A stretch of 64,000 nt of DNA from Paraburkholderia lycopersici. Lineage in GTDB: Bacteria; Pseudomonadota; Gammaproteobacteria; Burkholderiales; Burkholderiaceae. The position numbers were made by a program, and so were the translations under genes. The notes beneath the pieces are model-generated. The model was given only the letters and a program-made list of their open reading frames with translations, searched no databases and had not been told where the DNA came from. Each line of letters opens with the position of its first letter. Positions within the stretch are counted from its first letter, which is position 1. Shown here piece by piece: positions 36,392 to 45,133 of the stretch. The stretch is from assembly GCF_900096975.1 (NCBI RefSeq), contig NZ_FMYQ01000007.1, positions 62,001 to 126,000 of the forward strand. The letters run 5' to 3'.

Positions 36392-36747
36392 TCGCTTGTC
36401 CCAGCTACATTTGGTTTATCTTGCGTCGGTCCGCACACGTGCTCGGCAGCGTCCGCAAACTTTACACACGTTTGATTGTCACTCGCTTTCTCGATACACG
36501 CGGCTCGGCAGTCAGTAGCGATTCCGCCAGGTCCAAGTGCAAGCGTGCCAGCCCCGCCGGCCACTGTGATTTGGCCGTCTGGATGTCTGATAACGGCGAA
36601 CGGAGCGACGGTGCCAACAATGCATCCATCAAGAGACTCAAGCGCCAAAAGCGTAATCCCCAGCAAGCGAAAAACGCGCACGTGAGAGCGAATAAATGAA
36701 GGGATACGAAGTATGCTCATGGTCATTTCGCACATTCGTTCGCGCAA
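36388..36747 (-). CDS. Small Cys-rich secreted protein or lipoprotein, first of a tandem pair
   Basis: 119 residues by the longest reading; ATGs at codons 8 and 10 are also possible starts. A hydrophobic signal segment (LLGITLLALESLDGC) ends in a weak lipobox-like LDGC. Beyond it is a glycine-rich strand region, then CRAACIEKASDNQTCVKFADAAEHVC. The C-x3-C then C then C spacing repeats in the next gene, which points to a tandem duplication that has diverged. Confidence 0.65.
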   Translation of the reverse strand: MRERMCEMTMSILRIPSFIRSHVRVFRLLGITLLALESLDGCIVGTVAPFAVIRHPDGQITVAGGAGTLALGPGGIATDCRAACIEKASDNQTCVKFADAAEHVCGPTQDKPNVAGTSE

Positions 36748-36994
36748 TAGGGAAAACGGCTTTCAAAATAAGAATAGTTAAACCTTCCCTGTGCCATAAC
36801 GGTTTCTTCGTGGAAATGTTCGCTCGCGCACCTTATCCGTTGATTTCGAATATCCACCCAAGTGTTATTAATTGTTTCAGTAGTAGTTGTTGCTGACGAA
36901 TTCTAAGGCGTTGACGCTGAATCAAACTTGATTCAATGCCGTGCGCAGCAATTCCGGTGGCCGGGTTTGTGATGACCTAGTTGTCGCGTCGCTT

Positions 36995-37190
36995 TCACTC
37001 CCACGCGATGGGCCCAATTCGCTGTTGTTCCTGCTCAAGGTGCCGCCGCGTGCGACCTATGAAGTTGTCGCTTCATCGACGGTCGCATGGTCCGTCTGCA
37101 GCTGCCAGTAGGGCGGCGTAGCAATCACCCTGAACTCGGAGATTGCGTACTGTACTGGTTTGCAACTCAAGAGCGAGCGGACGTATCAAG
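36995..37190 (-). pseudogene. Decayed third copy of the 171-residue family
   Basis: The plus strand here aligns base by base over about 180 positions with 8080-8265 and 39125-39305 (shared blocks such as GGCCCAATTC, CTCGGAGATTGCGTACTGTACT and CTGCAGCTGCCAGTAG). The reading frame is no longer open. It is flanked by about 250 gene-free bases on the left and 380 on the right in which I see nothing else. Confidence 0.65.
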
Positions 37191-37570
37191 TGAATGCCGG
37201 TTTCAGATGCGCAGCAAGTCGTCGTGCACGGGCGTAAAGAGTCGCTTTCGCGTTCCGGGCTTTAAAGCTTGAATATTCACGCTTTTGATGTGAACGGGCT
37301 TTATGTTTCGTAACGTCACCCGTGGAGCCGTTCAAGAGTGGTGCTATCTCGTCTCCGACTAATAGGGAGTAGACGCGCCCGAAGCTTCGCCGGGGCAGGT
37401 GCATGCGGCTGGCATCGATTACTTTTGTGTGGAGTGAGTGTTGGCGCACATTCAATGAAATTGAAGACGTTGTATGGCGGATATTCTTGAATACTCTGTA
37501 ATTGCTTGGTGTCAGTTATCCATAACAGGGTTCTAGCCATGGTGTGAACTAATAAGACATGGAGGTTGAC

Positions 37571-38971
37571 ATGAATGGGAAAGGAGTAACTTCGATTGTC
37601 AGATTGCCTACTGGTAGATTTCATTTAATTTCAATCCTGACGGCAATATTTCTCGTCGCCTGTACGCACATTCAGGTTCCTGCGCCGGCGTCTGGTACGG
37701 ATGCCGTATTGCCAACGCTGCCTCCTTCACATATTGCGGTCGAGGCCTCATATTCTGAGGCCGCCTTGTGCAGCGCGCTTAACAATGCTGTGCCTAGAAC
37801 CATCTCGGAAAATCCTAGCGGGCATGACTGTCTCCAGTGGGGTGTGTATAAAAACGGCTCTGTCACTTGCGGAGGTGCCCAAAACAATCTTTCGTCGACC
37901 TTGAATATTCTTTTTAGACTAGGCCAACGTTGCGGTGTATTTGGTATTGGACAAGCTTCGTGTGGATTTGATAACGACCCGGCGAAGAGAGCCGCAATAT
38001 CTGTCAATGCCCCGGTAACATGGGTGGGCTGGCATCTTGAGGCTAATCCAGCGTTTGGGCTCAACATTCAGGATGCGTGCAAGATAACGGTCGCCAACAT
38101 TAACGTCACGAGCATGCTACAGAACAAAGCCCAAGGCGCGATGGATGCAATGTCGGGTCAGGTGTCTAATCAAATCAAGAGCCATACCGATATAACAGGG
38201 CTTGCATCTAATGCGTGGAAAACAGCGGGCAATCCGGTGAAACTGCGAGATGGAGTCTGGCTAAATCTTGCGCCCCAGGACATCGGCGTTACATCGCCCG
38301 ATGTTGAAGGCGGGCAAATTTCGATGAGTGCGGCACTCGTAGCGGTTCCCGTTATCTACTTTTCTCCGACGGCACCTCAGTCTTCACCGGAAAAGCCCTT
38401 TCCAGCCGCCCCCAGTAAAATCGCGCCGTCGAGCAATTTCAGCGTTATTGTGGACGGCGTGGCGAGTTGGGACGAAATCAATAGCCAGCTCACAAAGACG
38501 CTGGTCGGAAAGGACTACAAGTGGGGGCCATTTTCCGCAGAGCCTACTGGTGCGCGTGCATATGGCGGTGATGGCATCGCGGTTATTGCTATTGATTTCA
38601 AAGGGAGCGTCACGGGGACCGCCTATCTTCAGGCTAAACCTGTCTTCAATCAGGCCACTAACACCATTCAGCTAAAGGACGTTGACTTTACAATGGCGAC
38701 AAAGAGTGCGCTCGGCACCGTGGGTGGGTGGCTGCTAAGCGCAGGAATCCCGGCTTACTTGGAGGCGCAGACTTACAGCCTCAATGCACCGCTCAACAAG
38801 CTGGGCACTACGTTGTCCCCACTGTTGAACCAGAAACTTTCACCGAACCTTACTCTCACGGGAACTTTGGCTGATACCCCTCCAGTTCAGGTGCTAGGCC
38901 TGTTCGTACAGAGTTACGGCGTTGTGGTTCGCACCGCCGCGAGCGGGACTCTGACAATCACTGGACAATAA
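37571..38971 (+). CDS. DUF4403-like lipoprotein
   Basis: 466 residues. The ATG at 37571 is preferred over 37559 because GGAGG lies five bases before it. The signal segment ends in a lipobox-like LVAC (ISILTAIFLVAC). The body has two related halves rich in beta strands and amphipathic helices, with Ser-x-Ile and Pro-Val motifs (SHIAVEASYSEAAL, then IYFSPTAP, then NFSVIVDGVASWDEINSQL). This resembles DUF4403 proteins, which look like lipid-binding tubular folds. It probably sits in the periplasm, anchored to the outer membrane. Function not established. Confidence 0.72.
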   Translation: MNGKGVTSIVRLPTGRFHLISILTAIFLVACTHIQVPAPASGTDAVLPTLPPSHIAVEASYSEAALCSALNNAVPRTISENPSGHDCLQWGVYKNGSVTCGGAQNNLSSTLNILFRLGQRCGVFGIGQASCGFDNDPAKRAAISVNAPVTWVGWHLEANPAFGLNIQDACKITVANINVTSMLQNKAQGAMDAMSGQVSNQIKSHTDITGLASNAWKTAGNPVKLRDGVWLNLAPQDIGVTSPDVEGGQISMSAALVAVPVIYFSPTAPQSSPEKPFPAAPSKIAPSSNFSVIVDGVASWDEINSQLTKTLVGKDYKWGPFSAEPTGARAYGGDGIAVIAIDFKGSVTGTAYLQAKPVFNQATNTIQLKDVDFTMATKSALGTVGGWLLSAGIPAYLEAQTYSLNAPLNKLGTTLSPLLNQKLSPNLTLTGTLADTPPVQVLGLFVQSYGVVVRTAASGTLTITGQ

Positions 38972-39118
38972 GGCACTCTGCTCATTCCGCGCGACGCCGG
39001 CCAACCGCTGCATCGCGCGGCACACTGTCTTCGTCGCCGTAACCGTATGGCCTGGAGGAGTGGGTGGCATATGCGGTACGGCTGCGCTTCGCGAGGTCAT
39101 CCCCGCGAGGGCCAGTCA

Positions 39119-39346
39119 TCACCTCCGCTCCCACTTGATTGGCCCAATTCTCTGCAGCTCCTGCATAAGGCGCCGTCGTATGCGACCCAAGGACTTGCGT
39201 GCATCCATGACGATTGCATGGTCTTTCTGTAGATGCCAGTAGCCCTCCGCGGCAATCGCCTCCAGCTCCGAGATTGCGTACCGTCCTGCTTGCACCTCAA
39301 GCGCGAGCCGGCCGACCTCGCCACGTGGATGGAACGGTCGGAGCAC
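39119..39346 (-). pseudogene. Truncated second copy of the 171-residue family
   Basis: 75 open codons match the last 75 residues of the product of 8069-8584 closely (LGRLALEVQ versus VGRLALEVQ; identical 20-residue end). The N-terminal 95 residues are missing and the possible start codon has no ribosome site. It is either a relic or a domain-only gene; relic is more likely. Confidence 0.6.
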
Positions 39347-39382
39347 TGTGCTAAAGAAATATTGCCTTGCAACGCTGCCTAC

Positions 39383-39976
39383 TCACTGAGGAGCGGTGCG
39401 GACCCGGACAACCGAAATGACAACAGGGGAAATAAATTCGGCGTGCACGGTATCGCCGACTTTCAGACTGCTGAGCGATAGCGTCGAGGCGACTTCGAAC
39501 TCCTGGGTCTGAGTCGGGCCGCGGAGCGTCACCTCCCGATTCTTCCGGGCGATTTTGAGCACTGTCGCCACAAACTGCACACTACGCGTTGAGGTGACGT
39601 CTCCATTGGACGTCGGCTGCATGGCTTCCGTTTCGATTTGCTCGCGGATGCCATTTGAGGCAACCTTGTCCATACGCGTCAGAATTGCGTTTCTATATGC
39701 AACGTTGAGCGTGTCTCCGATTTGCAACGTCTGTACGTCGGTGATAACCGGGCTGATTTCAAACACGACCATCTCGCCGCGAGTATCGCGCAAGGTCACA
39801 CTGTTGTTCGAGGGGTCCGTCCCGGCGACGCGTGCCTGCAAATGTCGCAAGGCTTCCACGCCAACAGCGTGTTGTTCTGTACGACGGGCAGATGTCTGAG
39901 CATCGACTGGTTGCAGTATCAGCATGCCAATAGTGACGACTGCCAGCCGAACCGACCTGGCGCTCGCTGGACGCAT
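39383..39976 (-). CDS. Periplasmic protein of unknown function
   Basis: 197 residues from the ATG at 39976, chosen because GGAGG stands six bases upstream. The signal peptide (LAVVTIGMLILQPVDAQ) should be cleaved after Ala. The mature part contains two similar beta-rich modules: VAGTDPSNNSVTLRDTRGEMVVFEIS...LQIGDTLNVAYRNA, and VLKIARKNREVTLRGPTQTQEFEVAS...LKVGDTVHAEFIS. It therefore looks like an internal duplication of a small OB-like barrel, of a type common in Burkholderiales. Role unknown. Confidence 0.72.
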   Translation of the reverse strand: MRPASARSVRLAVVTIGMLILQPVDAQTSARRTEQHAVGVEALRHLQARVAGTDPSNNSVTLRDTRGEMVVFEISPVITDVQTLQIGDTLNVAYRNAILTRMDKVASNGIREQIETEAMQPTSNGDVTSTRSVQFVATVLKIARKNREVTLRGPTQTQEFEVASTLSLSSLKVGDTVHAEFISPVVISVVRVRTAPQ

Positions 39977-40137
39977 ATGCACCTCCTCGAAAAAGTCGGA
40001 CTCCGTTAAACCGGCCAAACCCCACATTCAGAAGCATAAAACGAAAACATCAGCGCCGCTCACCGAAGCCACCGCTCGGCGACATCCGCGCAGGGCGATT
40101 GTCACAATATAGCTGCGCCGAAAGCGGAAGCCGAGAA

Positions 40138-40308
40138 ATGAAGGAGTTGGATGACGAAACGAAGGCCGAGATTACGTTCCTTGTGGTCGGGCAGCTCTTC
40201 GCATTTGCACGCAGCGGCGAATGGTTGCGCACCCTTCATCTCATCGAGTCTGCGCAAATCTGGCTCAGCTCCAACGGCGCTGAATGCGATTGGCTTGAGC
40301 GCGCGTAA
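40138..40308 (+). CDS. Small unknown protein
   Basis: 56 residues from the ATG at 40138; an in-frame upstream ATG at 40099 would give 69. Acidic, with one amphipathic helix (TLHLIESAQIWL). Low evidence beyond coding-like composition. No homologue recognised. Confidence 0.35.
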   Translation: MKELDDETKAEITFLVVGQLFAFARSGEWLRTLHLIESAQIWLSSNGAECDWLERA

Positions 40309-40607
40309 CTCGTTGAAGCGTGCCGAGTGGTCGCATTAAAGGCGCTTGATTTGCCGTTTTCGCAAGCCGAGGCCGACCTCGTTCAGCTCTTCAACCTGAA
40401 TCGTGGCTGGCTTCTCGACTATCGGAAGCCGGTCGTCCAGCAGATTCACGCGATGTGCGTTTCGCATCTCTCCCATGACGCAAACCTGATTTAGGCTTAA
40501 GAAATTCGAGAGATGCACGGGCCGCAGCAAGGCAGATACCTCGGTCGATTTTCGAGAGCATTCTTGGCAAGGAGTAGTGCGCTATCCTCGCCTCAATCAA
40601 CTAGCCC

Positions 40608-41423
40608 CTAAGGTTTGAGGGCGGAGGCGAGGACGCAACACATGGGAATCCGCAGTTCCCCTGCATCGCTCCGATACGTCTCTGCTTCGTGCGCGACGGC
40701 CCGTTCAATCAGCGCCAGCGCAGCCGGCGTCTGAGCGTGCAGAATCGCGGCAACTCGGACGCCGCCGCGCATGAGCGCGTGATACGGTGTATTGGGCGAA
40801 CGCAGCACCAGGGTCTGGTCCACCTCCCGCACCTCCGGGTGGACGAACCCAGCTTCGAGCAATGCGCGCCTCGATTCCGCCCAATCACTGAACCGAAAGA
40901 AAGGCGGTCCCGGCGGAACTGGCACATCGGTCGTCCCGTGCTTCTCGATGGCCTTTAACACCATCCCGATACCGACGGCCTTATCCGGCATTGCGCCGAC
41001 TGTAAAGGCAATTCTGCCGCCAGATAGCAGCACGCGAAATGCCTCCGCGAGCGCACGTTCAGGATGCTGAAAATGCTCCATCCCGAAGCTGACGCCCACT
41101 GCGCCAAAGCTTTCGTCGGGAAATGGCAAATCCTCCGCGTCGCCGATGCGGAATTCGAGTCCCGGAAAAACGCGCCTCGCCTTTTCGACCATCGCGAACG
41201 AGAAATCCACGCCGGCGACGTCTGCGCCGCGACGCTTGGCTGCAGCGGCGAGGTAGCCAGGACCGGATGCGACGTCGAGAAAGCGCGTGCCACGCCCCAC
41301 GCCAAGGGCCTCGAGCATCGCGTGGTTCGACTGGGCAGTCAAATCACCGAAATACGTGTGGTAGTCCTGGGCGACACGCTCCCAACCTTCGTGCTCGAAC
41401 GCACTGAAGTCGACTGGTCCCAT
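40608..41423 (-). CDS. Class I SAM-dependent methyltransferase (UbiE/Methyltransf_11-like)
   Basis: 271 residues. The ATG at 41423 has GGAGG before it; 40 extra codons upstream are not supported. SAM-binding motif I is FLDVASGPGYLAAAA (about 48-62), followed by VAGVDFSFAMVEKA, the acidic FRIGDAEDLPFPDESFGAV and the post-motif GGRIAFTV. The substrate is not evident; it stands alone and is not part of the catabolic cluster. Confidence 0.9.
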   Translation of the reverse strand: MGPVDFSAFEHEGWERVAQDYHTYFGDLTAQSNHAMLEALGVGRGTRFLDVASGPGYLAAAAKRRGADVAGVDFSFAMVEKARRVFPGLEFRIGDAEDLPFPDESFGAVGVSFGMEHFQHPERALAEAFRVLLSGGRIAFTVGAMPDKAVGIGMVLKAIEKHGTTDVPVPPGPPFFRFSDWAESRRALLEAGFVHPEVREVDQTLVLRSPNTPYHALMRGGVRVAAILHAQTPAALALIERAVAHEAETYRSDAGELRIPMCCVLASALKP

Positions 41424-41622
41424 CCTTGCCTCCACATGTTCGACACCTTGGCGCGCAGGCCTTCGTATTCTTCGTACGGGCCCCGATGACCTTACATGAC
41501 AACGCGAAAGTGCAGCCCGCCATGTATCAGGCGAGCGAATCAATGCGTCCGCGGCCGGTTAAGGTGGGGAGGGCCGCTCGACGCGTATTCGGCACGGTGA
41601 TAGACCGGAGTTTGCAAATATT

Positions 41623-41862
41623 TCAATGCATGGTCTTGCGCGCAACAGCGTTTAGCAGGGCGGTGACGTTCATGTCCTCGTCGAGCTCGGGCCAGAACAA
41701 TTGCTGGCCGTCCAGTGAGATTGCGAGGTGCTCGCGCTGCTCGCTGGATGCCTCGTCGAGAATTGGGAACAGGCGCAGGGGCAGTTGGATAGCGCGGCCG
41801 TCAGACAGGTCGATGTACATCGTGGGACCATCGAAGGCGACGTCGATTGCATGGGGCTGCAT
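41623..41862 (-). CDS. DUF2442-family protein
   Basis: 79 residues. It fits the DUF2442 pattern: DGRAIQLPLRLFPILDEASSEQREHLAIS and the family end motif FWPELDEDMNVTALL. These small proteins often occur as partners of DUF4160 toxin-antitoxin-like genes; no such partner is visible here. Confidence 0.85.
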   Translation of the reverse strand: MQPHAIDVAFDGPTMYIDLSDGRAIQLPLRLFPILDEASSEQREHLAISLDGQQLFWPELDEDMNVTALLNAVARKTMH

Positions 41863-42119
41863 GGCGAGTCTCCTGGTGGCAGGGGTGGGACTTTCAGGAT
41901 AGGTCGCTGCTGGCTGTCACCCAAGCAAAGAAATGCCCCGCGTTGCGAATGCTTCTCGCGTGTTCTCGCGGCTGTCACGCCATTGAGCAAAAAGATTGTG
42001 CTGCACCTGAGCAAGGTGCCCGGTCAAGGCCTTACGGCCGTTCCTGCTGACGTCTTTGCTTGCGCAACCGGTCAGCACTACCCTCAGTGTGAGGGTGGTG
42101 CTGACCGGTTCGTCTCTCG

Positions 42120-42428
42120 TTATTTTTTACCCTTGAGAGTGAACGGGGCGAGGAGCGACTGGATGTCGACCTGTTGCCCTTGGAGCAAAAGCAGGCGAGC
42201 GTGGAGCACCGTGTTTTCGAGAACAAGCTTTGCGGTGCTCAGCAGGTACATTGCATGAACGTCGGAAACTGACATATCTCCTTCGACAACGTGATGCCGT
42301 TGGACGAGTGAGCCCAAGACGAGACGTCTGAGGTCCTCCTCCCCAAACGGCAAGTCGGCATAGTCTATGGGGTCATCGGCTTCGACTTCTCGCAGCATCT
42401 CAACAAGTGCTTCGGTGCTCACTTCCAT
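42120..42428 (-). CDS. Small acidic helical protein, copy 2 of a duplicated pair
   Basis: 102 residues, about three quarters identical to the product of 11685-11993, the same length, and the same start signal (AAGGAG seven bases before ATG). The first 50 bases upstream are conserved as well. Both copies keep DPIDYADLPFGE and LLSTAKLVLENTVLHARLL, so selection seems to act on the protein. Function unknown. Confidence 0.68.
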   Translation of the reverse strand: MEVSTEALVEMLREVEADDPIDYADLPFGEEDLRRLVLGSLVQRHHVVEGDMSVSDVHAMYLLSTAKLVLENTVLHARLLLLQGQQVDIQSLLAPFTLKGKK

Positions 42429-42573
42429 GTGCCAGCTCCTTGACGTTGGTCAAACTGTTCATGAAGTGTTTCCAGATTAACGTCTTCCGTGTGGAACGTC
42501 CAACGTTCTCTGATACCCAGCAGCAGTCTTTATACCTGCGAGACCCAGAGGAGGGGGGGCTTCGTTGGCCACG

Positions 42574-42675
42574 TTAGTAGTGGTGGTAGTAACCACCCGC
42601 AGGTACGACGATGCAGCCGCTCAACGCGGTTCCGAGACATGCAGCAAGCAGCACCAGCGCAAAAATTCGTTTCAT
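42574..42675 (-). CDS. 33-residue lipoprotein
   Basis: A very short but convincing gene: GAGGA seven bases before the ATG at 42675, a signal peptide (MKRIFALVLLAACLGTAL), lipobox LSGC with Cys21, and a mature tail of only 13 residues, IVVPAGGYYHHY after the Cys, then TAA. The Tyr/His ending is common in small outer-membrane lipoproteins of Burkholderiales. Too short for many gene callers. Confidence 0.65.
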   Translation of the reverse strand: MKRIFALVLLAACLGTALSGCIVVPAGGYYHHY

Positions 42676-42917
42676 ACGTTCCTCACTTGTCGGTAGTGAA
42701 GCCAATATATTTGGAGCGCAAATTACCGATGTGTTTGTGTGTAACGAGACGTGTAATTTGAAACACCCGACCGGTCCACGAACGCACTCGGACGTCTCGT
42801 CTCACGCGAAATAATCGGTTTCAGAACTCACAACTCGACAGTCAACATTGTGGTCGTCCGTGACGTTGAGGAGGTGAACGGCGAGAGGCCGTCCCTTCAA
42901 CGGAATTGGAGACGAAC

Positions 42918-43247
42918 ATGCACAACGTTGCCTACAAAATCGCGGCGGTTGCAGCACTTGCCTTGTCATTCGCTGGCACCGCGTCGGCGCAGACCCACTG
43001 GGATGCAACGCACCCACGTCGCGCGGAAGTCAATCACCGCCTGGTGAATCAGGACCGGCGCATTCACCAGGAGGTGCGTGAAGGGGAAATGCCGCACGCC
43101 GAGGCTGCGAGACTCCATAGAGATGACCATCGGATTCGACAGGAGGAGCGCGCCATGGCAACTCAGGACGGCAGCCATATCACCCGGCGGGAGGACTACG
43201 TGCTGAACCAGCAGGAGAATCACGTGAGTCGACAAATCGGCCAGTAG
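42918..43247 (+). CDS. Small secreted basic protein
   Basis: 109 residues from the ATG at 42918 (GGAG six bases upstream). Signal peptide with cleavage at TASAQ. The mature part is rich in His, Arg, Gln and Glu and built of amphipathic helices with a repeated pattern (NQDRRIHQEVREGEMPHAEAARLHRDDHRI, then ITRREDYVLNQQENHVSRQI). It resembles periplasmic stress-related proteins of Burkholderiales with Q-x-R-I repeats. Possible metal or surface binding is inference. Confidence 0.72.
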   Translation: MHNVAYKIAAVAALALSFAGTASAQTHWDATHPRRAEVNHRLVNQDRRIHQEVREGEMPHAEAARLHRDDHRIRQEERAMATQDGSHITRREDYVLNQQENHVSRQIGQ

Positions 43248-43338
43248 CGTTTTTGCCGACGGTAGACAGGGCACGAACCGGGGGGAGTGGACACGCTCTC
43301 CCCAGCGTTGATAGTCCTCCGACTTGCCGGAGGGGAAC

Positions 43339-43584
43339 ATGAAAAGCACGAGTGGAAAGTCCCTGCGCTGGCAGGTCGAAAAATGGCTGGCTCCTGCATC
43401 CGCACTGCCGGTTCACGTGATTGAGTTCAGTCGTACGCGACGGGGCGGCAGTCGCTATGTGTACGTCGCTACCGCAGACGGGTCCCGCGCGCTGTTTTTC
43501 TTTAGGCACGACGATGGAGCCTGGAGCGTTTGCCCGCCTGCTTTGGACGGGAGAGGGCCATTGGTTCGGCCAAGGTCTCCGTGA
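43339..43584 (+). CDS. Small unknown protein
   Basis: 81 residues with GGAGGGG just before the ATG at 43339. Basic N-terminus (MKSTSGKSLRWQVEKWL), then a beta-rich piece (HVIEFSRTRRGGSRYVYVATADGSRALFFF). No signal peptide. The last part may be lost, since the frame ends in a Pro/Arg-rich tail. Family unknown. Confidence 0.45.
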   Translation: MKSTSGKSLRWQVEKWLAPASALPVHVIEFSRTRRGGSRYVYVATADGSRALFFFRHDDGAWSVCPPALDGRGPLVRPRSP

Positions 43585-43743
43585 GCAACATCATGCTCCC
43601 TGACATACCGGCATAGATGGTGGCGATGTCAACCGGTTGCATCAGGCATTCTCGTAGGATTTGAGAATTCTCAGAGCCGATGAGAAGTCCTGAGAAGCGG
43701 GCAGTCAATGCATGTTGAATAGTGTGCGTGACAGCGGCTGACA

Positions 43744-43917
43744 ATGATGCAGCCGGCCTCGCGTGGTTTGCTTCTGCGGCGCGACCGCTGCATCGTCCCC
43801 ATCAAGCCAGAGAACATCGAAGCGTGGCTCAATCCGAGCGCATCAAGCCTTGACGCGATGTACGCCGTCCTCGATAACTAGGACCGACCTTGCTACGAGC
43901 ACAAGTTGGGCGCTTGA
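43744..43917 (+). pseudogene. SRAP-family gene remnant (C-terminal end)
   Basis: The frame reads RCIVPIKPENIEAWLNPSASSLDAMYAVLDN, then an amber stop (43879-43881), then DRPCYEHKLGA and a final stop. This is the conserved end of SRAP proteins (R-x-x-V-x-I-x-P-E-x-x-x-A-W-L). There is no upstream catalytic Cys2 or Glu in frame. A decayed second SRAP gene fragment, separate from the intact gene at 8669. Confidence 0.55.
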
Positions 43918-43986
43918 GACGACGTTCTTTTGCACTTCGTGCTGTGCGAGCCTCGCTGTCATGTCGGGTTTCGGCGCGGCCAGAGG

Positions 43987-44736
43987 CTACTTGCCGTCGG
44001 GATTGGCCTTGTCACTCGGCTGTTGTATAGACTTAAAAAATTCCTCGATTTTTCCAAGGATGCCATTGGCCGCCGCTCTACGCTCATTGGGGTTCGTATG
44101 GTCAAGCCCGTCGAGTCCCAGCTCCTTCATCAACAGCGTTTGTTGCTCGACCGCAGCGTCGAGGTCTTTGCCCCAGCCTTCCGCAACGCTCAACTTATGA
44201 TGCGTCAGCGACAAAAATTCGGCGTTGCGCTTCCGAACCTCTTCGAGATTTTCCCGTGTGACAACATCGTGCGGCGAGACAAACTTCCCATCGAAATCTA
44301 CATACAGAGACGCGTTCTTGAGCGTGTTGGATTCTTTGTGGAACTGCGACTGCATGTCTTCAAACGCTTTGGATGCGGCCTCAATGTCGTTGTTCGTACG
44401 AGCTTCGCTTTCTTGCACCGATGAGGGTAAGAAATACGCATTTGTTCGGTTTTTGCCCTCATGGCGTGAAAACGCACGTTTCAGCTGCCTCATGTCGACG
44501 ACGGTCCCGTGAAGAGCCGAGAATATCGCAGTGCACAGCATTTCCGCCTTGCCGCACTCTTCGAGCGAGATTTGATGCAGAAGCACCGCGCGCGGCAGCG
44601 AACCCCGCTCAGCAAGATACGTGGCCTCGATGTACAGCTCCTCGGCATTTTGGAAAGTTTTGAGCAAACCATCCATCAGGAGCCGTACCTGTTCCTCTCT
44701 CGCGTCTTTTGTCATGCCGCTTGGATTTCCTTTCAA
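43987..44736 (-). CDS. AbiV-family abortive-infection protein
   Basis: 249 residues. The family pattern is visible: FQNAEELYIEATYLAERGSLPRAVLLHQISLEECGKAEM (helical core with EECGK), then FSRHEGKN, then NASLYVDFDGKFVSP. AbiV in Lactococcus blocks phage late protein production by binding a phage protein; relatives are common in defence islands. No signal peptide. It is transcribed away from the three-gene ABC system, 400 bases apart. Family assignment is fairly firm; phage activity here is inference. Confidence 0.8.
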   Translation of the reverse strand: MKGNPSGMTKDAREEQVRLLMDGLLKTFQNAEELYIEATYLAERGSLPRAVLLHQISLEECGKAEMLCTAIFSALHGTVVDMRQLKRAFSRHEGKNRTNAYFLPSSVQESEARTNNDIEAASKAFEDMQSQFHKESNTLKNASLYVDFDGKFVSPHDVVTRENLEEVRKRNAEFLSLTHHKLSVAEGWGKDLDAAVEQQTLLMKELGLDGLDHTNPNERRAAANGILGKIEEFFKSIQQPSDKANPDGK

Positions 44737-45133
44737 TATCTGGTTCGCGCCCCACGTCTACCGGCGCTTTCGTAATGTGCATATGCCTTCTGCATAGACT
44801 CTCGATGACGTCGAGAACTTCCAGCGTGTTCCAGGCGCGAAAGCAACTAACCATGCATTCTTCGATGGATTTGCCGTGTGATTGCATGCACAATCTTACG
44901 GCACGCAGGCTCTGGCAACGGCATTCCTCGAGGACGAGGCCTTCGACACCCTCAATTGGTTGGGTGCGTGACTGACGTAGCTCGTAATCCGTGTCTTACC
45001 ACAACATATGACCGGGGGTGCACAGTTTGGCGAGGGGCGTCACGCCTCATGGGTTTGCGATGTATCAGCTGGTTTAGAAAAAAAGACCACCTCGGCGTCA
45101 TCAGAGAAATGATGCCATTGTAAAAAAGCTGCC
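44737..45133. other. Divergent promoter region between AbiV and the ABC system
   Basis: About 400 bases. A 94-codon minus frame here lacks a ribosome site and a recognisable motif and overlaps the AbiV start. The segment just before 45134 is A-rich and probably contains the ABC-system promoter and ribosome site. Confidence 0.4.

Noticed and set aside
40336..40530. 64-codon minus frame ending EELNEVGLGLRKRQIKRL
   Set aside because: The end looks protein-like, but no start signal or family could be recognised; possibly a relic.
43502..43744. 80-codon minus frame containing MQPVDIATIYAGMSGSMMLLTETL
   Set aside because: It starts at TTG without a ribosome site and overlaps a better plus-strand gene. 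It looks somewhat protein-like, so it remains possible, but I could not support it.
44609..44893. 94-codon minus frame upstream of AbiV
   Set aside because: No ribosome site or recognisable motif; overlaps the AbiV start in another frame.
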